A stretch of DNA of 64,000 nucleotides. Source: Pyrinomonadaceae bacterium. Its GTDB lineage: Bacteria; Acidobacteriota; Blastocatellia; Pyrinomonadales; Pyrinomonadaceae. Location of the stretch: the NCBI GenBank assembly GCA_030841105.1, contig JAVEDE010000106.1, forward strand, positions 1 to 64,000, given 5' to 3'. Position 1 is the first letter of the stretch. Each line of letters opens with the position of its first letter. Position numbers and translations under genes: made by a program. Shown here in pieces: positions 7,148-15,398 of the stretch. The notes below the pieces were generated by a model. It saw only the letters and a list, made by a program, of their open reading frames with translations, ran no database searches and had not been told where the DNA came from.

Positions 7148-10066
7148 TTGAAGACCGCGAAAACCCTGATCTGCTGTTTCTTCTTCCTACTGTTCATCGT
7201 CGCCTTTGTCGTGCTCGATCCCACGGGGGTCGGAGTCGAGGTCGCGTCGGCGCGTTCGGGCGCGGGCGCGCAGAATCGTTGCGGGTGGCCTCTGCGTCAA
7301 CTGCCGAGCCAGATCGGCACGACGGCGTATGAGCAACTCTTGAGCGATTACGTCAACAACGAGTGCTACAAAACCGACCCCGGCTGGAAAGTTGATTTGG
7401 AGATTCGCGACACCGGCGCGTACCTCGGCGGCAAGTATTACGGCACGCACAACGCCGTCCGCGTCTACTACTCGCCGGAGATCGTGAAGTGGCTGGGGAG
7501 CGGCCGCGACAGTGACCGCAAGGAAGACGACATCGAGGACGGCGGCGCGATCATCAAGGAGATGTATCCTGCCCCGGCGCAGCAGAACGCCGACCCGAAA
7601 ATCAAATGCAACGCCCCGTCAGGCCAGAACGATCCGTACCGGTGCAAGGGTCTGGCGATCATGGTCAAGGACAAGAAGGGATCATATGACGGCTGGTTCT
7701 GGAGCGACGGCAACCCGGTCAGTTACGCGATGTACCCGAACGCAGGGTTCGGCCTCTACTGCGTCAACTGTCACGCCTCGGCCAAGACCGAACTGACCTT
7801 CTCCACGATCAACAACATCCTCGGCAACTCGATCACGTTCAACCCGACGATGCCGCCCGCGCAGATTGACGTGCCGCCCGCCCCGATTACCGGGCGCGCC
7901 GCGACGCGTGCGCAGGTCGCCCCGCTGCTGCGTCGGCTCACGCCGGAGGAAGACATCTCCGTCCACATGAAGCGGTCTGCCGACGGCGAAGACAACGATA
8001 ACGCCGGAGCCAGCGCGTCGCGCGCTCTAACCTCGCCCGCACACCGCGCCGCCGCCGGAGCGGCCGCCGCGCCTACGCCGAAGCAGATGGTAATCGAGTG
8101 GTACGACACGGCCACGCAGCATTCGAAGTCGCAGAAGCCGCAGATGTTCATCACGTCGAACCAGTGCATCGGTTGCCACGACGCGACGCAGAACAACCCC
8201 TCGATGCCGAACATGGTCTACCCGCAAATCTATAACAAGATTCCCGCCAGCCCTTCGCCCACGCCGACGCCTGAGTTAGACCTCAACCTCTCGCCTTACA
8301 GCGAGTGGCGTTCGTCCATGATGGGGCTGGCCGGGCGCGACCCGGTCTTCTTCTCGCAGTTGGAAACCGAGATGAATCTCTACCCCAACATCAAGGATCA
8401 GATCGTCAACACCTGTCTCAGTTGCCACGGCATCATGGGGCAGCGTCAACTGACACTAGACACGGGCTTGTCCAACCAGTTCAAGTTGGAATACCTCGAC
8501 CGGATTCCGCCCGCGCCCTACGCCGAATACGGCGCGCTCGCGCGCGACGGCATTTCGTGCGCCGTCTGTCACCACATCTCCGACGAAGGCTTGGGCACGC
8601 CCGCGACCTACACGGGCAAGTTTAAGACGGGTAAGCCCGACGAAATTTTCGGCCCCTTTCAGGACGTTGCCACCGTGCCGATGAAGAACTCGCTCGGCCT
8701 GACGCCGGTCAAGACGAAGGCGAACCAGATACACAAGTCCGCACTCTGCGGCTCGTGTCACACCGTCATCCTGCCCGTGCTCACGCCGGGCAAGCCCTAC
8801 TCGCCGGGCGAGAACGTCTTCACCAACCCCAACCAGAAGACAGAGCACGAACAGAACACCTATCTCGAATGGCGCAACAGCAAGTATCAGGACGAATTCC
8901 CGCCCGTCAATAAAGAGACGGCGCAGTCGTGCCAGCAGTGTCACATGCCCGGTCAATATCCGAGCAAGACCGGCGCGGGCTTGAAGTTCAAGATCGCCAG
9001 CATCGAGGACGAGACGTTCCCGGCCGTGGAGTTTCGCGCGCCCGACGAAGATATTCACCTGCGCGTGCGCGGCGGCAACGCCGAGGGCGACTATTCGCGC
9101 CACACGCTCGTCGGCCTCAATTTGTTCGTGATGGAGATGTTCAACCAGTTCTCCGCGCCGCTCGGCCTGTCGAGCGTTGACTATGGCGGCAACCCGGTCG
9201 CCTTCTTCGACCCGATGGCGACCTACGGCAACCCCGTGCCGAGCATGGTCGTGACCAAGAAGGCCGCGCTCCAGATGGCGCGCAGCGAGACCGCGCAGGT
9301 CGAAGTCGGCGCGCTCCGGCGCACGCCGAAAGGTCTGAGCGCGCAGGTCAAAGTCACCAACCTCGCCGGTCACAGATTTCCTTCGGGCGTGAGTTTCCGG
9401 CGCGCCTTTATCGAGTTTCGCGTGAACGTCAACGGCAAGCCCTACTGGGTTTCGGGGGCGACGAACGACAAGGGCGTGATCGGCATCTGGAACGGCACGC
9501 AGTTCAAGCCGCTCATCACCGAGTCGTTCGCGAAGGCGACCAACCCGCAGCAGTTGTTCCAGCCGCACTACGACGTGATCACTAATCAGGAGCAGGTGCA
9601 GATTTACGAGGAACTCGTGAAGGATGCGAACGGCAACTTCACGACGAGTTTTCTGAGCCTCGCCGATCAGGTCAAGGACAATCGCCTGATGCCGCAGGGC
9701 TGGCGCGAGAACGGCCCCGACGCGGAACACACCAAGCCGGGCGGCGTGCCCCGCGCGTCGAACCCCGGCTACTTCGACGGCAGCGGTACGGATGTCGTCA
9801 CCTACGAAGTCCCGCTCGACCCGCGCATCCCTGTTTCGGCCGTGACCGTCTCGGCCACGATCTACTACCAGACGATCCCGCCGTACTATCTCGAACAACG
9901 CTACGCCAACGCGCCCAACGGCCAATTCACGAACTCTCTCAAGTACTACGCCACGCACCTGAACACGAACTACATTGATCCGCGTTGGAGATTGTTCCTG
10001 AACGAAGCCCCGATCAAAGACTGGAAGCTGCGCGTCGTCGGCACGCCGTCGCAGCCGCTTCGTTAA
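7148..10066 (+). CDS. Exported cytochrome P460-like / six-heme c-type cytochrome fusion
   Basis: About 972 residues from TTG 7148, chosen because AGGAGG lies at 7138-7143; ATG 7109 in the same frame is an alternative. The N-terminus is a signal or anchor helix (LICCFFFLLFIVAFVVL). The next 190 residues, with THNAVRVYYSPEIVKWL, IIKEMYP and a final YCVNCH, resemble cytochrome P460. Five more CxxCH motifs follow: CIGCH (codon at 8165), CLSCH (8413), CAVCH (8558), CGSCH (8747) and CQQCH (8930). Six covalent hemes are therefore predicted, matured in the periplasm. The stretch around WRSSMMGLAGRDPVF is typical of multiheme proteins I associate with Acidobacteria. The C-terminal 300 residues are beta-rich with no heme motif. 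Role: electron transfer or oxidation of a small nitrogen compound; the substrate is not known. Confidence 0.85.
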   Translation: MKTAKTLICCFFFLLFIVAFVVLDPTGVGVEVASARSGAGAQNRCGWPLRQLPSQIGTTAYEQLLSDYVNNECYKTDPGWKVDLEIRDTGAYLGGKYYGTHNAVRVYYSPEIVKWLGSGRDSDRKEDDIEDGGAIIKEMYPAPAQQNADPKIKCNAPSGQNDPYRCKGLAIMVKDKKGSYDGWFWSDGNPVSYAMYPNAGFGLYCVNCHASAKTELTFSTINNILGNSITFNPTMPPAQIDVPPAPITGRAATRAQVAPLLRRLTPEEDISVHMKRSADGEDNDNAGASASRALTSPAHRAAAGAAAAPTPKQMVIEWYDTATQHSKSQKPQMFITSNQCIGCHDATQNNPSMPNMVYPQIYNKIPASPSPTPTPELDLNLSPYSEWRSSMMGLAGRDPVFFSQLETEMNLYPNIKDQIVNTCLSCHGIMGQRQLTLDTGLSNQFKLEYLDRIPPAPYAEYGALARDGISCAVCHHISDEGLGTPATYTGKFKTGKPDEIFGPFQDVATVPMKNSLGLTPVKTKANQIHKSALCGSCHTVILPVLTPGKPYSPGENVFTNPNQKTEHEQNTYLEWRNSKYQDEFPPVNKETAQSCQQCHMPGQYPSKTGAGLKFKIASIEDETFPAVEFRAPDEDIHLRVRGGNAEGDYSRHTLVGLNLFVMEMFNQFSAPLGLSSVDYGGNPVAFFDPMATYGNPVPSMVVTKKAALQMARSETAQVEVGALRRTPKGLSAQVKVTNLAGHRFPSGVSFRRAFIEFRVNVNGKPYWVSGATNDKGVIGIWNGTQFKPLITESFAKATNPQQLFQPHYDVITNQEQVQIYEELVKDANGNFTTSFLSLADQVKDNRLMPQGWRENGPDAEHTKPGGVPRASNPGYFDGSGTDVVTYEVPLDPRIPVSAVTVSATIYYQTIPPYYLEQRYANAPNGQFTNSLKYYATHLNTNYIDPRWRLFLNEAPIKDWKLRVVGTPSQPLR

Positions 10067-10130
10067 ACCGGAGCGCACCGCCACAGCGTGACGCCGTTCC
10101 CGGCGTCTCGCCAAGCGACGCGAAAGACAA

Positions 10131-10170
10131 ACGGCCTGACGAGTCAAGTTCTCGTCAGGCCGTTCCTTTT
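10131..10170. terminator. Intrinsic terminator between convergent genes
   Basis: Perfect 13-bp arms at 10131-10143 and 10151-10163 with a 7-nt loop, followed by TCCTTTT. On the minus strand the stem is followed by TTTGTCTTT, so it probably works in both directions. Confidence 0.9.
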
Positions 10171-10195
10171 GTCGCGCCGAACTTTCGGATGGCGC

Positions 10196-11167
10196 TCAGT
10201 GGTGTCGCCTGAGCAGGCCGTCGAAATAGGCCGCGAGCTTTTGCCCGAACTCTTCACCGCGATCGAAGTAGCGCGCGAAGATCGAAGGGTTGATGAGTTC
10301 CGCCTCCATCAGCATCGGCCCGCGGTCGCTCCGGATCATGTCAATGCGGCTGTAGTGAACGGGGCAGCCGAACGATTCGTAGGCGCGCAAAGTCCGCAAG
10401 GCCAAATCCATTTCCGCCGCGGTCGGCTCGCAGAGCACTGCCTCCCCGCCCTGCGATGCGTTACAGCGAAACTCCTCCGGGTTCGTCGGCCGCTTGATAA
10501 ATCCGAACTGGTATTCAAAGCCGAGGAAGACCAGACTGCGCTCCCCTGCACGCACGCCCGGAATAAAATCCTGCGCCAGATACTCTCCCTCGTGCCCCTT
10601 GATGGCGGCGAGTTCGTCCGGCGTTTTAATTAGCATCACGTCCTTGCCGCGCTCGCCGCTGATCGGCTTGAGCACGAACGCCTCGCCCCGCGCCAGACGT
10701 TCCCGCACTGAGTCGTTCATCAACTGCGTGGGGGGCACAAGTATCCCCTTCCGCTCCAACTCGAAGAGGTATCGCTTGTCTATGTTGTGGCGGATCGTGG
10801 CCGGGTCGTTGACGACGAGCGGCGCGGCCTCTGCGAACGCTTGCACCATCCGAAAGAATCTGTGGAGGTCGAAGTAGAAACCTTCCATCTTGTAGACGAA
10901 GATCAAGTCCATCTCCGACAGGGACACAGGCGTAATGAATCTCTTCGCGTTGTCGTGGAACATGCGCTTGAAGGCGCGTGCGTCGAGGTCGAGGTCGTCC
11001 CAGTTGGCGAAAAAAACGTCGTGCCCCAACGCCTGCAACGCGTCGGAAAAATCGTAACAGTCGCCGTCGTCAACGGCTATCTTCACCCCGAAATGATCGT
11101 CTCGCGTTGACTCTTTCTCTTCCGCCAACGTCAACAGGATGTTACTCACACTCGTCACCTCCGGCAC
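10196..11167 (-). CDS. ATP-grasp ligase, RimK/glutathione-synthetase-like
   Basis: A 323-residue cytosolic protein. The N-terminal domain (residues 28-120) ends in VVNDPATIRHNIDKRYL, the hinge typical of RimK/GshB-type ligases. The ATP-grasp part has VLKPISGERGKDV at 165-177 (phosphate-binding loop), FRCNASQGG at 233-241, RIDMI at 274-278 and the metal-binding MEAELINPSIF at 287-297. Such enzymes add an amino acid or other amine to a carboxylate at the cost of ATP. The N-terminal half is too divergent to call glutathione synthetase. The gene begins 15 bp after the racemase stop, so the two are co-transcribed, suggesting that a racemised acidic amino acid is the substrate (inference). Confidence 0.8.
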   Translation of the reverse strand: MPEVTSVSNILLTLAEEKESTRDDHFGVKIAVDDGDCYDFSDALQALGHDVFFANWDDLDLDARAFKRMFHDNAKRFITPVSLSEMDLIFVYKMEGFYFDLHRFFRMVQAFAEAAPLVVNDPATIRHNIDKRYLFELERKGILVPPTQLMNDSVRERLARGEAFVLKPISGERGKDVMLIKTPDELAAIKGHEGEYLAQDFIPGVRAGERSLVFLGFEYQFGFIKRPTNPEEFRCNASQGGEAVLCEPTAAEMDLALRTLRAYESFGCPVHYSRIDMIRSDRGPMLMEAELINPSIFARYFDRGEEFGQKLAAYFDGLLRRHH

Positions 11168-11182
11168 AGAGACCTCTCACGC

Positions 11183-11941
11183 TTACCCTTTCAAACTCGC
11201 GGCGGAAGTTTCCGGCCGCACGCGTTCGCAGTCTCCCGCTGCGGCGCGCGCGACCGCCGCGCGTGCGATGATTTCGAGCGGGTCAATCACGGGGAAGGGC
11301 GAGTTGTCGGAAGTCAGCACGAGCGACACTTCCGTGCAGCCCGCGATGATCACTTCCGCGCCCGCCGCGACGAGACGCTCCGCCGCTTCGGTCAACAGAG
11401 CGCGCGGTGCGTCCTTGTAACCACACTTGATCCCTTCCTCGCCGTAGATCGCTTTCATCACCTTCCCCGCCTGCTCGTCGGCGGCGGGCACGAGGAGACG
11501 CTTGCCGTGTTTTTGAAACGACTCGTGATAGAGGCTGCTTTCGAGTGTCGGCGTCGAAGCCAGTATCCCGGCACGCCCGCACTGCGGGTAATGCTGTGCG
11601 ATGTGCCTGACCGTCTCTTCGATCATGTCGAGAATCGGGACGCTGACGGCCGCCTGCACGTCCGGTAAAAAGTAGTGCGCGAGGTTGCAGGGCATGACGA
11701 TGAAGTCTGCGCCCGCTTGCTCCAAGACCCGCGCCGTCCGAATCATCTCCGGCACGGGACTCTCGCCGAGGCCGCGCGCAGCCGCCACCCGGTCGGGGAT
11801 GCTTGAGTTATTGAACGTGATGACCGGGATGTGATCTTGATCCTTGCCGACCGCGGTGTTCGCCGTGATCAACGCGCACAGTTGATTCGTCGCCTCCGGC
11901 CCCATCCCGCCGAGTATGCCTATCGTTAAAGTATTTGACAT
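11183..11941 (-). CDS. Aspartate/glutamate racemase family enzyme
   Basis: A 252-residue protein of the cofactor-independent two-cysteine racemase family. It opens IGILGGMGPEA (residues 7-16). The catalytic pair is visible as Cys85 in VMPCNLAHYF and Cys202 in AGCTEVSLVL. It interconverts L and D forms of an acidic or related amino acid in the cytosol; exact specificity is uncertain because the usual PCNTAH is PCNLAH. It is the first gene of a two-gene unit with the ATP-grasp ligase 15 bp downstream. The length is normal and no defects are seen. Confidence 0.88.
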   Translation of the reverse strand: MSNTLTIGILGGMGPEATNQLCALITANTAVGKDQDHIPVITFNNSSIPDRVAAARGLGESPVPEMIRTARVLEQAGADFIVMPCNLAHYFLPDVQAAVSVPILDMIEETVRHIAQHYPQCGRAGILASTPTLESSLYHESFQKHGKRLLVPAADEQAGKVMKAIYGEEGIKCGYKDAPRALLTEAAERLVAAGAEVIIAGCTEVSLVLTSDNSPFPVIDPLEIIARAAVARAAAGDCERVRPETSAASLKG

Positions 11942-12247
11942 CGCCAGAATCCGAATGGACGCCGCGCCGTTATCCGCGCCGGGTTGTTTGTTATGGACGC
12001 CGCGCCCGAGATCAGTGAGGCCGACGAGGGACAGGCAGACGCCGGCGGGTTGAGCATAAACGAGACGTGCGAAACGATATTATCACCGGGATCGAATGTC
12101 AACACGTAAAACCTATGGCGTCTTAACCGTCCGCATACCCATACAACATTCGCTAAATCCTCGTCGCCCAACAGAAGTTTGACCCCGGCTACAGGTTCGT
12201 CGTGTAGCCGGGGTCACATAATGTGAACGTCTTGAGCCGCGCCGTCG
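11942..12247. other. Gene-free spacer with a strong hairpin
   Basis: This lies between the racemase and msrB, both leftward. I see no gene. It contains the 13-bp stem at 12181-12215 and must hold the racemase promoter. Confidence 0.4.
12181..12215. terminator. Perfect 13-bp hairpin after msrB, terminator-like
   Basis: Arms at 12181-12193 and 12203-12215, loop of 9 nt. It lies 33 bp beyond the msrB stop in the direction of transcription. There is no U-run on either strand, so termination would be atypical. Confidence 0.55.
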
Positions 12248-12646
12248 CTACTCTTTCTTGTCCAACTTGAGCACGACCGAGTTGATGCAGTAGCGCAGAC
12301 CCGTCGGCCGTGGCCCGTCTTCAAAGACGTGGCCGAGGTGCGAATCGCACGCAGCGCACAACACTTCCGTCCGCACCATTCCGTGGCTCGTATCAACCTC
12401 GGTGCGGACGTGCTCATCCGCCGAAGGCTCTGTGAAACTCGGCCACCCGCACCCCGAATCGAACTTGGCCTCGGAACTGAACAACTCATTGCCGCACGCC
12501 GCGCAACGGTATGTGCCCGCGTCCTTCGCGTCGTGGTATTCGCCGGTGAAGGCGCGCTCCGTGCCCTTCTGGCGCGCGACGCGATATTGTTCGGGCGAAA
12601 GCTGTGCGCGCCACTCCTCTTCGGTCTTGACAACTTTTTTCGTCAC
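12248..12646 (-). CDS. msrB: Peptide methionine-(R)-sulfoxide reductase MsrB, cytosolic
   Basis: A 132-residue protein of normal MsrB length. It reduces the R-epimer of methionine sulfoxide in oxidised proteins. Catalytic Cys120 is in LRYCINS, zinc ligands are Cys48/Cys51 and Cys97/Cys100 (both CAAC), and a further Cys66 in SGCGWPSF is well placed as the resolving cysteine. There is no export signal. A second, exported copy lies just upstream on the same strand (12703-13233), so cytosol and envelope may each have their own enzyme. No MsrA is seen in the window. Confidence 0.95.
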   Translation of the reverse strand: MTKKVVKTEEEWRAQLSPEQYRVARQKGTERAFTGEYHDAKDAGTYRCAACGNELFSSEAKFDSGCGWPSFTEPSADEHVRTEVDTSHGMVRTEVLCAACDSHLGHVFEDGPRPTGLRYCINSVVLKLDKKE

Positions 12647-12702
12647 GTTTCAAACCCTCCCTCTGTTCGATGATTTTACAACGCGAAGGCGCGACGCGTC
12701 GC

Positions 12703-13233
12703 TCACGCGCGCCTTCCCGCAGGCACGAATTTCAACGCCACCCCGTTCATGCAGTAACGCAGTCCGGTCGGGTCTGGGCCGTCGTCGAAGACGTGGCCGA
12801 GGTGCGCGTCGCAGCGATTGCAGACGACTTCGGTGCGCGTGTCGCCTTCGGCAGTCTCCGGCCTCTCCAGCACGTTGCCCTTGGAGATGGGCGACCAGAA
12901 ACTCGGCCAGCCCGTGTGCGAATCATACTTCGTCCGCGAACTGAACAGCGGCAGCGCGCAGCCGGCGCAGACGTATGTCCCTTTCGCGTAAGTTTTGAGC
13001 AACGGACTCGCGCCCGGCGCTTCCGTTCCCTTCTCCCGCATGACGTGATACTGCTCCGCCGTCAAAATGCGCTTCCACTCTTCGTTTGTCTTGACGACTT
13101 TCTTGAACGCGCCCGCGCTCTTCGTCCCGCCCTTCACGGCTTGCTGCGCGAGCGCATCAACCGGCGGCAAACGGAAGAGCACGGTGGCCGCTCCGAGAGT
13201 CGCGCCGGATTTGATAAAATAGCGTCTATTCAT
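12703..13233 (-). CDS. msrB: Exported MsrB with twin-arginine-type signal
   Basis: A 176-residue protein. The N-terminus MNRRYFIKSGATLGAATVLF has the RR-x-F-[IL]-K pattern of Tat substrates, followed by a possible ALA-Q cleavage site near residue 30. The MsrB domain has catalytic Cys161 (LRYCMNG) and zinc pairs Cys89/Cys92 and Cys138/Cys141. Where the cytosolic copy has SGCGWPS this one has SHTGWPS, so it lacks that resolving cysteine and probably uses an external thiol reductant. It should repair oxidised methionines in the periplasm. The 56-bp gap to the second msrB suggests one transcript. Confidence 0.92.
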   Translation of the reverse strand: MNRRYFIKSGATLGAATVLFRLPPVDALAQQAVKGGTKSAGAFKKVVKTNEEWKRILTAEQYHVMREKGTEAPGASPLLKTYAKGTYVCAGCALPLFSSRTKYDSHTGWPSFWSPISKGNVLERPETAEGDTRTEVVCNRCDAHLGHVFDDGPDPTGLRYCMNGVALKFVPAGRRA

Positions 13234-13349
13234 TCATACACCTCTCTCTCTGATCTCCCTCTATTTACGTAAGGCGCGGGGCGTTGGATTGAGCGTGAAA
13301 TTATTGTAGCGTGTTCGTGCCAGACGCGAACATTTTTAACTGACCGGAA

Positions 13350-15260
13350 ATGCACATTCTATCCATCGAGTCGCTCAGCAAGAACTACGGGCTGCGGCCG
13401 CTCTTCCAAAACGTCACGCTCGGCTTCGACTCGCAAGACCGCATCGGCGTGGTCGGCGCGAACGGTTCGGGCAAGACGACGCTCCTGCGTCTCATCGCGG
13501 GCGAGGAGCAGCCGGACACCGGCCGCGTCGTCTTCGCCGAAGGCGTCTCGCTCGGCTACCTGCCGCAGAACCCGCCCTTCGATCCGTCGCAGACCGTCCT
13601 CGACGCCATCTTCGCCGCCAATGATGCGACGACCAAACTGCTGCTCGATTACGAACGCGCCTGCCAGTTGTTGGCCGCGGGCGACGGGCGCGACGAGCGT
13701 CTGTTGAATCGCGTCTCCGAGTTGGCGCACGAGTTGGAAGCGTCGGGCGCGTGGGAGTTGGAGACGAACGCGCGGACGATCCTCGGCCGCCTCGGCATAC
13801 AGGACACGAACGCGCTGATGGGCACGCTCTCCGGCGGCCAGCGCAAACGCGTCGCACTCGCCCACGCACTCATCTCCAATCCGCAACTTCTCATCCTCGA
13901 TGAGCCGACCAACCATCTCGACGCGGAAACGATCACTTGGCTCGAAAACTATCTCGCGCGTTATCGCGGCGCGCTCCTGCTCGTCACACACGACCGCTAT
14001 TTCCTCGACCGCGTGACCGGGCGCATCCTCGAAATTGACCGCGGCGCGGTGCAAGCCTTCGACGGCAACTACGCCTACTATCTCGAACGCAAAGAGGAGC
14101 AGGAACTCTCGCGCGCGGCCGAAGGGCAGAAGCGCGAGATGCTTATCCGGCGCGAACTGGCGTGGCTGCGTCGCGGCGCGAAGGCGCGCACGCGCAAATC
14201 CAAAGCGCGCATTGACCGCGCCGAGAGTTTGATGGCGCAGCCGAAAGAGACGGCGCGCGCCGAACTCGACATCTCTGTCACCTCCAGCCGCATCGGCAAG
14301 AAGATTTTAGAACTGCGTGGCATCAGTAAATCTTACGACGGGCGCGTGCTCGTCGAAAATTTCGACTACACGCTCAAACCCGGCTCGCGCATCGGCATCA
14401 TCGGCCCGAACGGCGCGGGCAAGACCACTCTGCTCGAAATCATCACCGGCCGCACGCCGCCCGACCGCGGCTCGGTCGAAGTCGGCCAGACCGTCCGCTT
14501 CGGTTATTACGATCAGGAGAACCGCGCGCTCGACGAAGGCGAACGCGTCATTGACTACATCCGCCAAGTCGCCGAACGCATCGAGACGGCCGACGGCACG
14601 ATCATCACCGCCGGGCAGATGCTCGAAAAGTTTCTCTTCGACGGCGCGATGCAATACGCGCCCATCTCGAAATTGTCGGGCGGCGAACGGCGGCGGCTCT
14701 ACCTCTTGCGCGTGTTGATGAACGCGCCGAACGTACTCATTCTCGACGAACCGACGAACGACCTCGACATCCAGACAATGGTCACGCTCGAAGACTATCT
14801 CGACGGCTTCAACGGCTGCCTCATCGTCGTCAGCCACGACCGCTATTTCCTCGACCGCACCGTGGAACACATCTTCCGCTTCGAGGCGGGCGGCCGCCTA
14901 CGCGAGTATCCCGGCAACTACACGGCTTTTCTCGAAGCGCGACAGCGAGAGGAGCAGGCGGCGTCAGCTTCCGGCGCGGCGGGCGCGCCCGCGCGCCCCG
15001 TCAAGAAAGAGAGAGCCGCCGTCGCCGCGTCCGGCATAGCGACGAAGCGTAAACTGACTTTCAAAGAGCAACGTGAGTTGGAAGAGTTGGAGGCTCGCAT
15101 CGAGGAGGCCGAGCGGCGACAGGGAGAAGTTGAAATTCGTCTCGCCGCCAACTCAAGCGACGCGCAGCTCGTCCATCAACTCTTCACGGAACGCGAAACG
15201 CTCGCCGCCCAACTCGCGCACGATCTCGAACGCTGGGCTGAACTCGCTGAACTCGTCTAA
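13350..15260 (+). CDS. uup: ABC-F ATPase, Uup-like
   Basis: A 636-residue soluble protein with two ABC domains and no membrane segment. Domain 1 has GANGSGKTT and LSGGQRKRVALAHAL with [12 protein letters not shown]; domain 2 has GPNGAGKTT and LSGGERRRLYLLRVL with [11 protein letters not shown]. Between them is a charged linker (P-site tRNA interaction motif region) with LAWLRRGAKARTRKSKARI. The last 80 residues form an acidic-basic coiled coil (KLTFKEQRELEELEARIEEAE), the mark of the Uup branch, which binds DNA or ribosomes. Likely role: ribosome or replication-linked quality control in the cytosol. Transcribed divergently from the msrB pair. Confidence 0.88.
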   Translation: MHILSIESLSKNYGLRPLFQNVTLGFDSQDRIGVVGANGSGKTTLLRLIAGEEQPDTGRVVFAEGVSLGYLPQNPPFDPSQTVLDAIFAANDATTKLLLDYERACQLLAAGDGRDERLLNRVSELAHELEASGAWELETNARTILGRLGIQDTNALMGTLSGGQRKRVALAHALISNPQLLILDEPTNHLDAETITWLENYLARYRGALLLVTHDRYFLDRVTGRILEIDRGAVQAFDGNYAYYLERKEEQELSRAAEGQKREMLIRRELAWLRRGAKARTRKSKARIDRAESLMAQPKETARAELDISVTSSRIGKKILELRGISKSYDGRVLVENFDYTLKPGSRIGIIGPNGAGKTTLLEIITGRTPPDRGSVEVGQTVRFGYYDQENRALDEGERVIDYIRQVAERIETADGTIITAGQMLEKFLFDGAMQYAPISKLSGGERRRLYLLRVLMNAPNVLILDEPTNDLDIQTMVTLEDYLDGFNGCLIVVSHDRYFLDRTVEHIFRFEAGGRLREYPGNYTAFLEARQREEQAASASGAAGAPARPVKKERAAVAASGIATKRKLTFKEQRELEELEARIEEAERRQGEVEIRLAANSSDAQLVHQLFTERETLAAQLAHDLERWAELAELV

Positions 15261-15261
15261 G

Positions 15262-15381
15262 CGAGCGACGCGCGGCAAACTCCTTAGTCAATCACGCGGC
15301 GAACTTCATAGCAAAGCGTGCGGCGAACACCTTAGCGGAGCGCGCAACGAACCTTTTAGCGAAGCGCGCGGCGAGCGGGCG
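15262..15381 (+). repeat. Imperfect 24-bp tandem repeat, about five copies
   Basis: Units start at 15286, 15310, 15334 and 15358 with exact 24-bp spacing, preceded by a degenerate copy beginning near 15262. Each unit has the form AGCGAAGCGCGCGGCGAAC plus a 5-bp tail. It begins at the stop codon of the ABC-F gene and ends just before the converging gene. A two-copy 24-bp array with a shared core lies at 39419-39466. Confidence 0.7.
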
Positions 15382-15398
15382 TTGAGTTCGCCGCTTAC

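Noticed and set aside
8456-10147. Long minus-strand open frame (563 codons) opposite the cytochrome gene
   Set aside because: Its product is Arg/Val/Asp repetitive with no domain, a mirror of high-GC codon bias in the real gene, which has six heme motifs and a signal peptide.
11926-12171. 81-codon minus-strand frame overlapping the racemase start
   Set aside because: Overlaps a strongly supported gene start and has no family resemblance.
13350-15260. Antibiotic-resistance ABC-F
   Set aside because: The C-terminal coiled coil and linker match the Uup housekeeping branch better than resistance subfamilies.
15262-15381. CRISPR-like reading of the 24-bp units
   Set aside because: The units are directly contiguous with no spacers.
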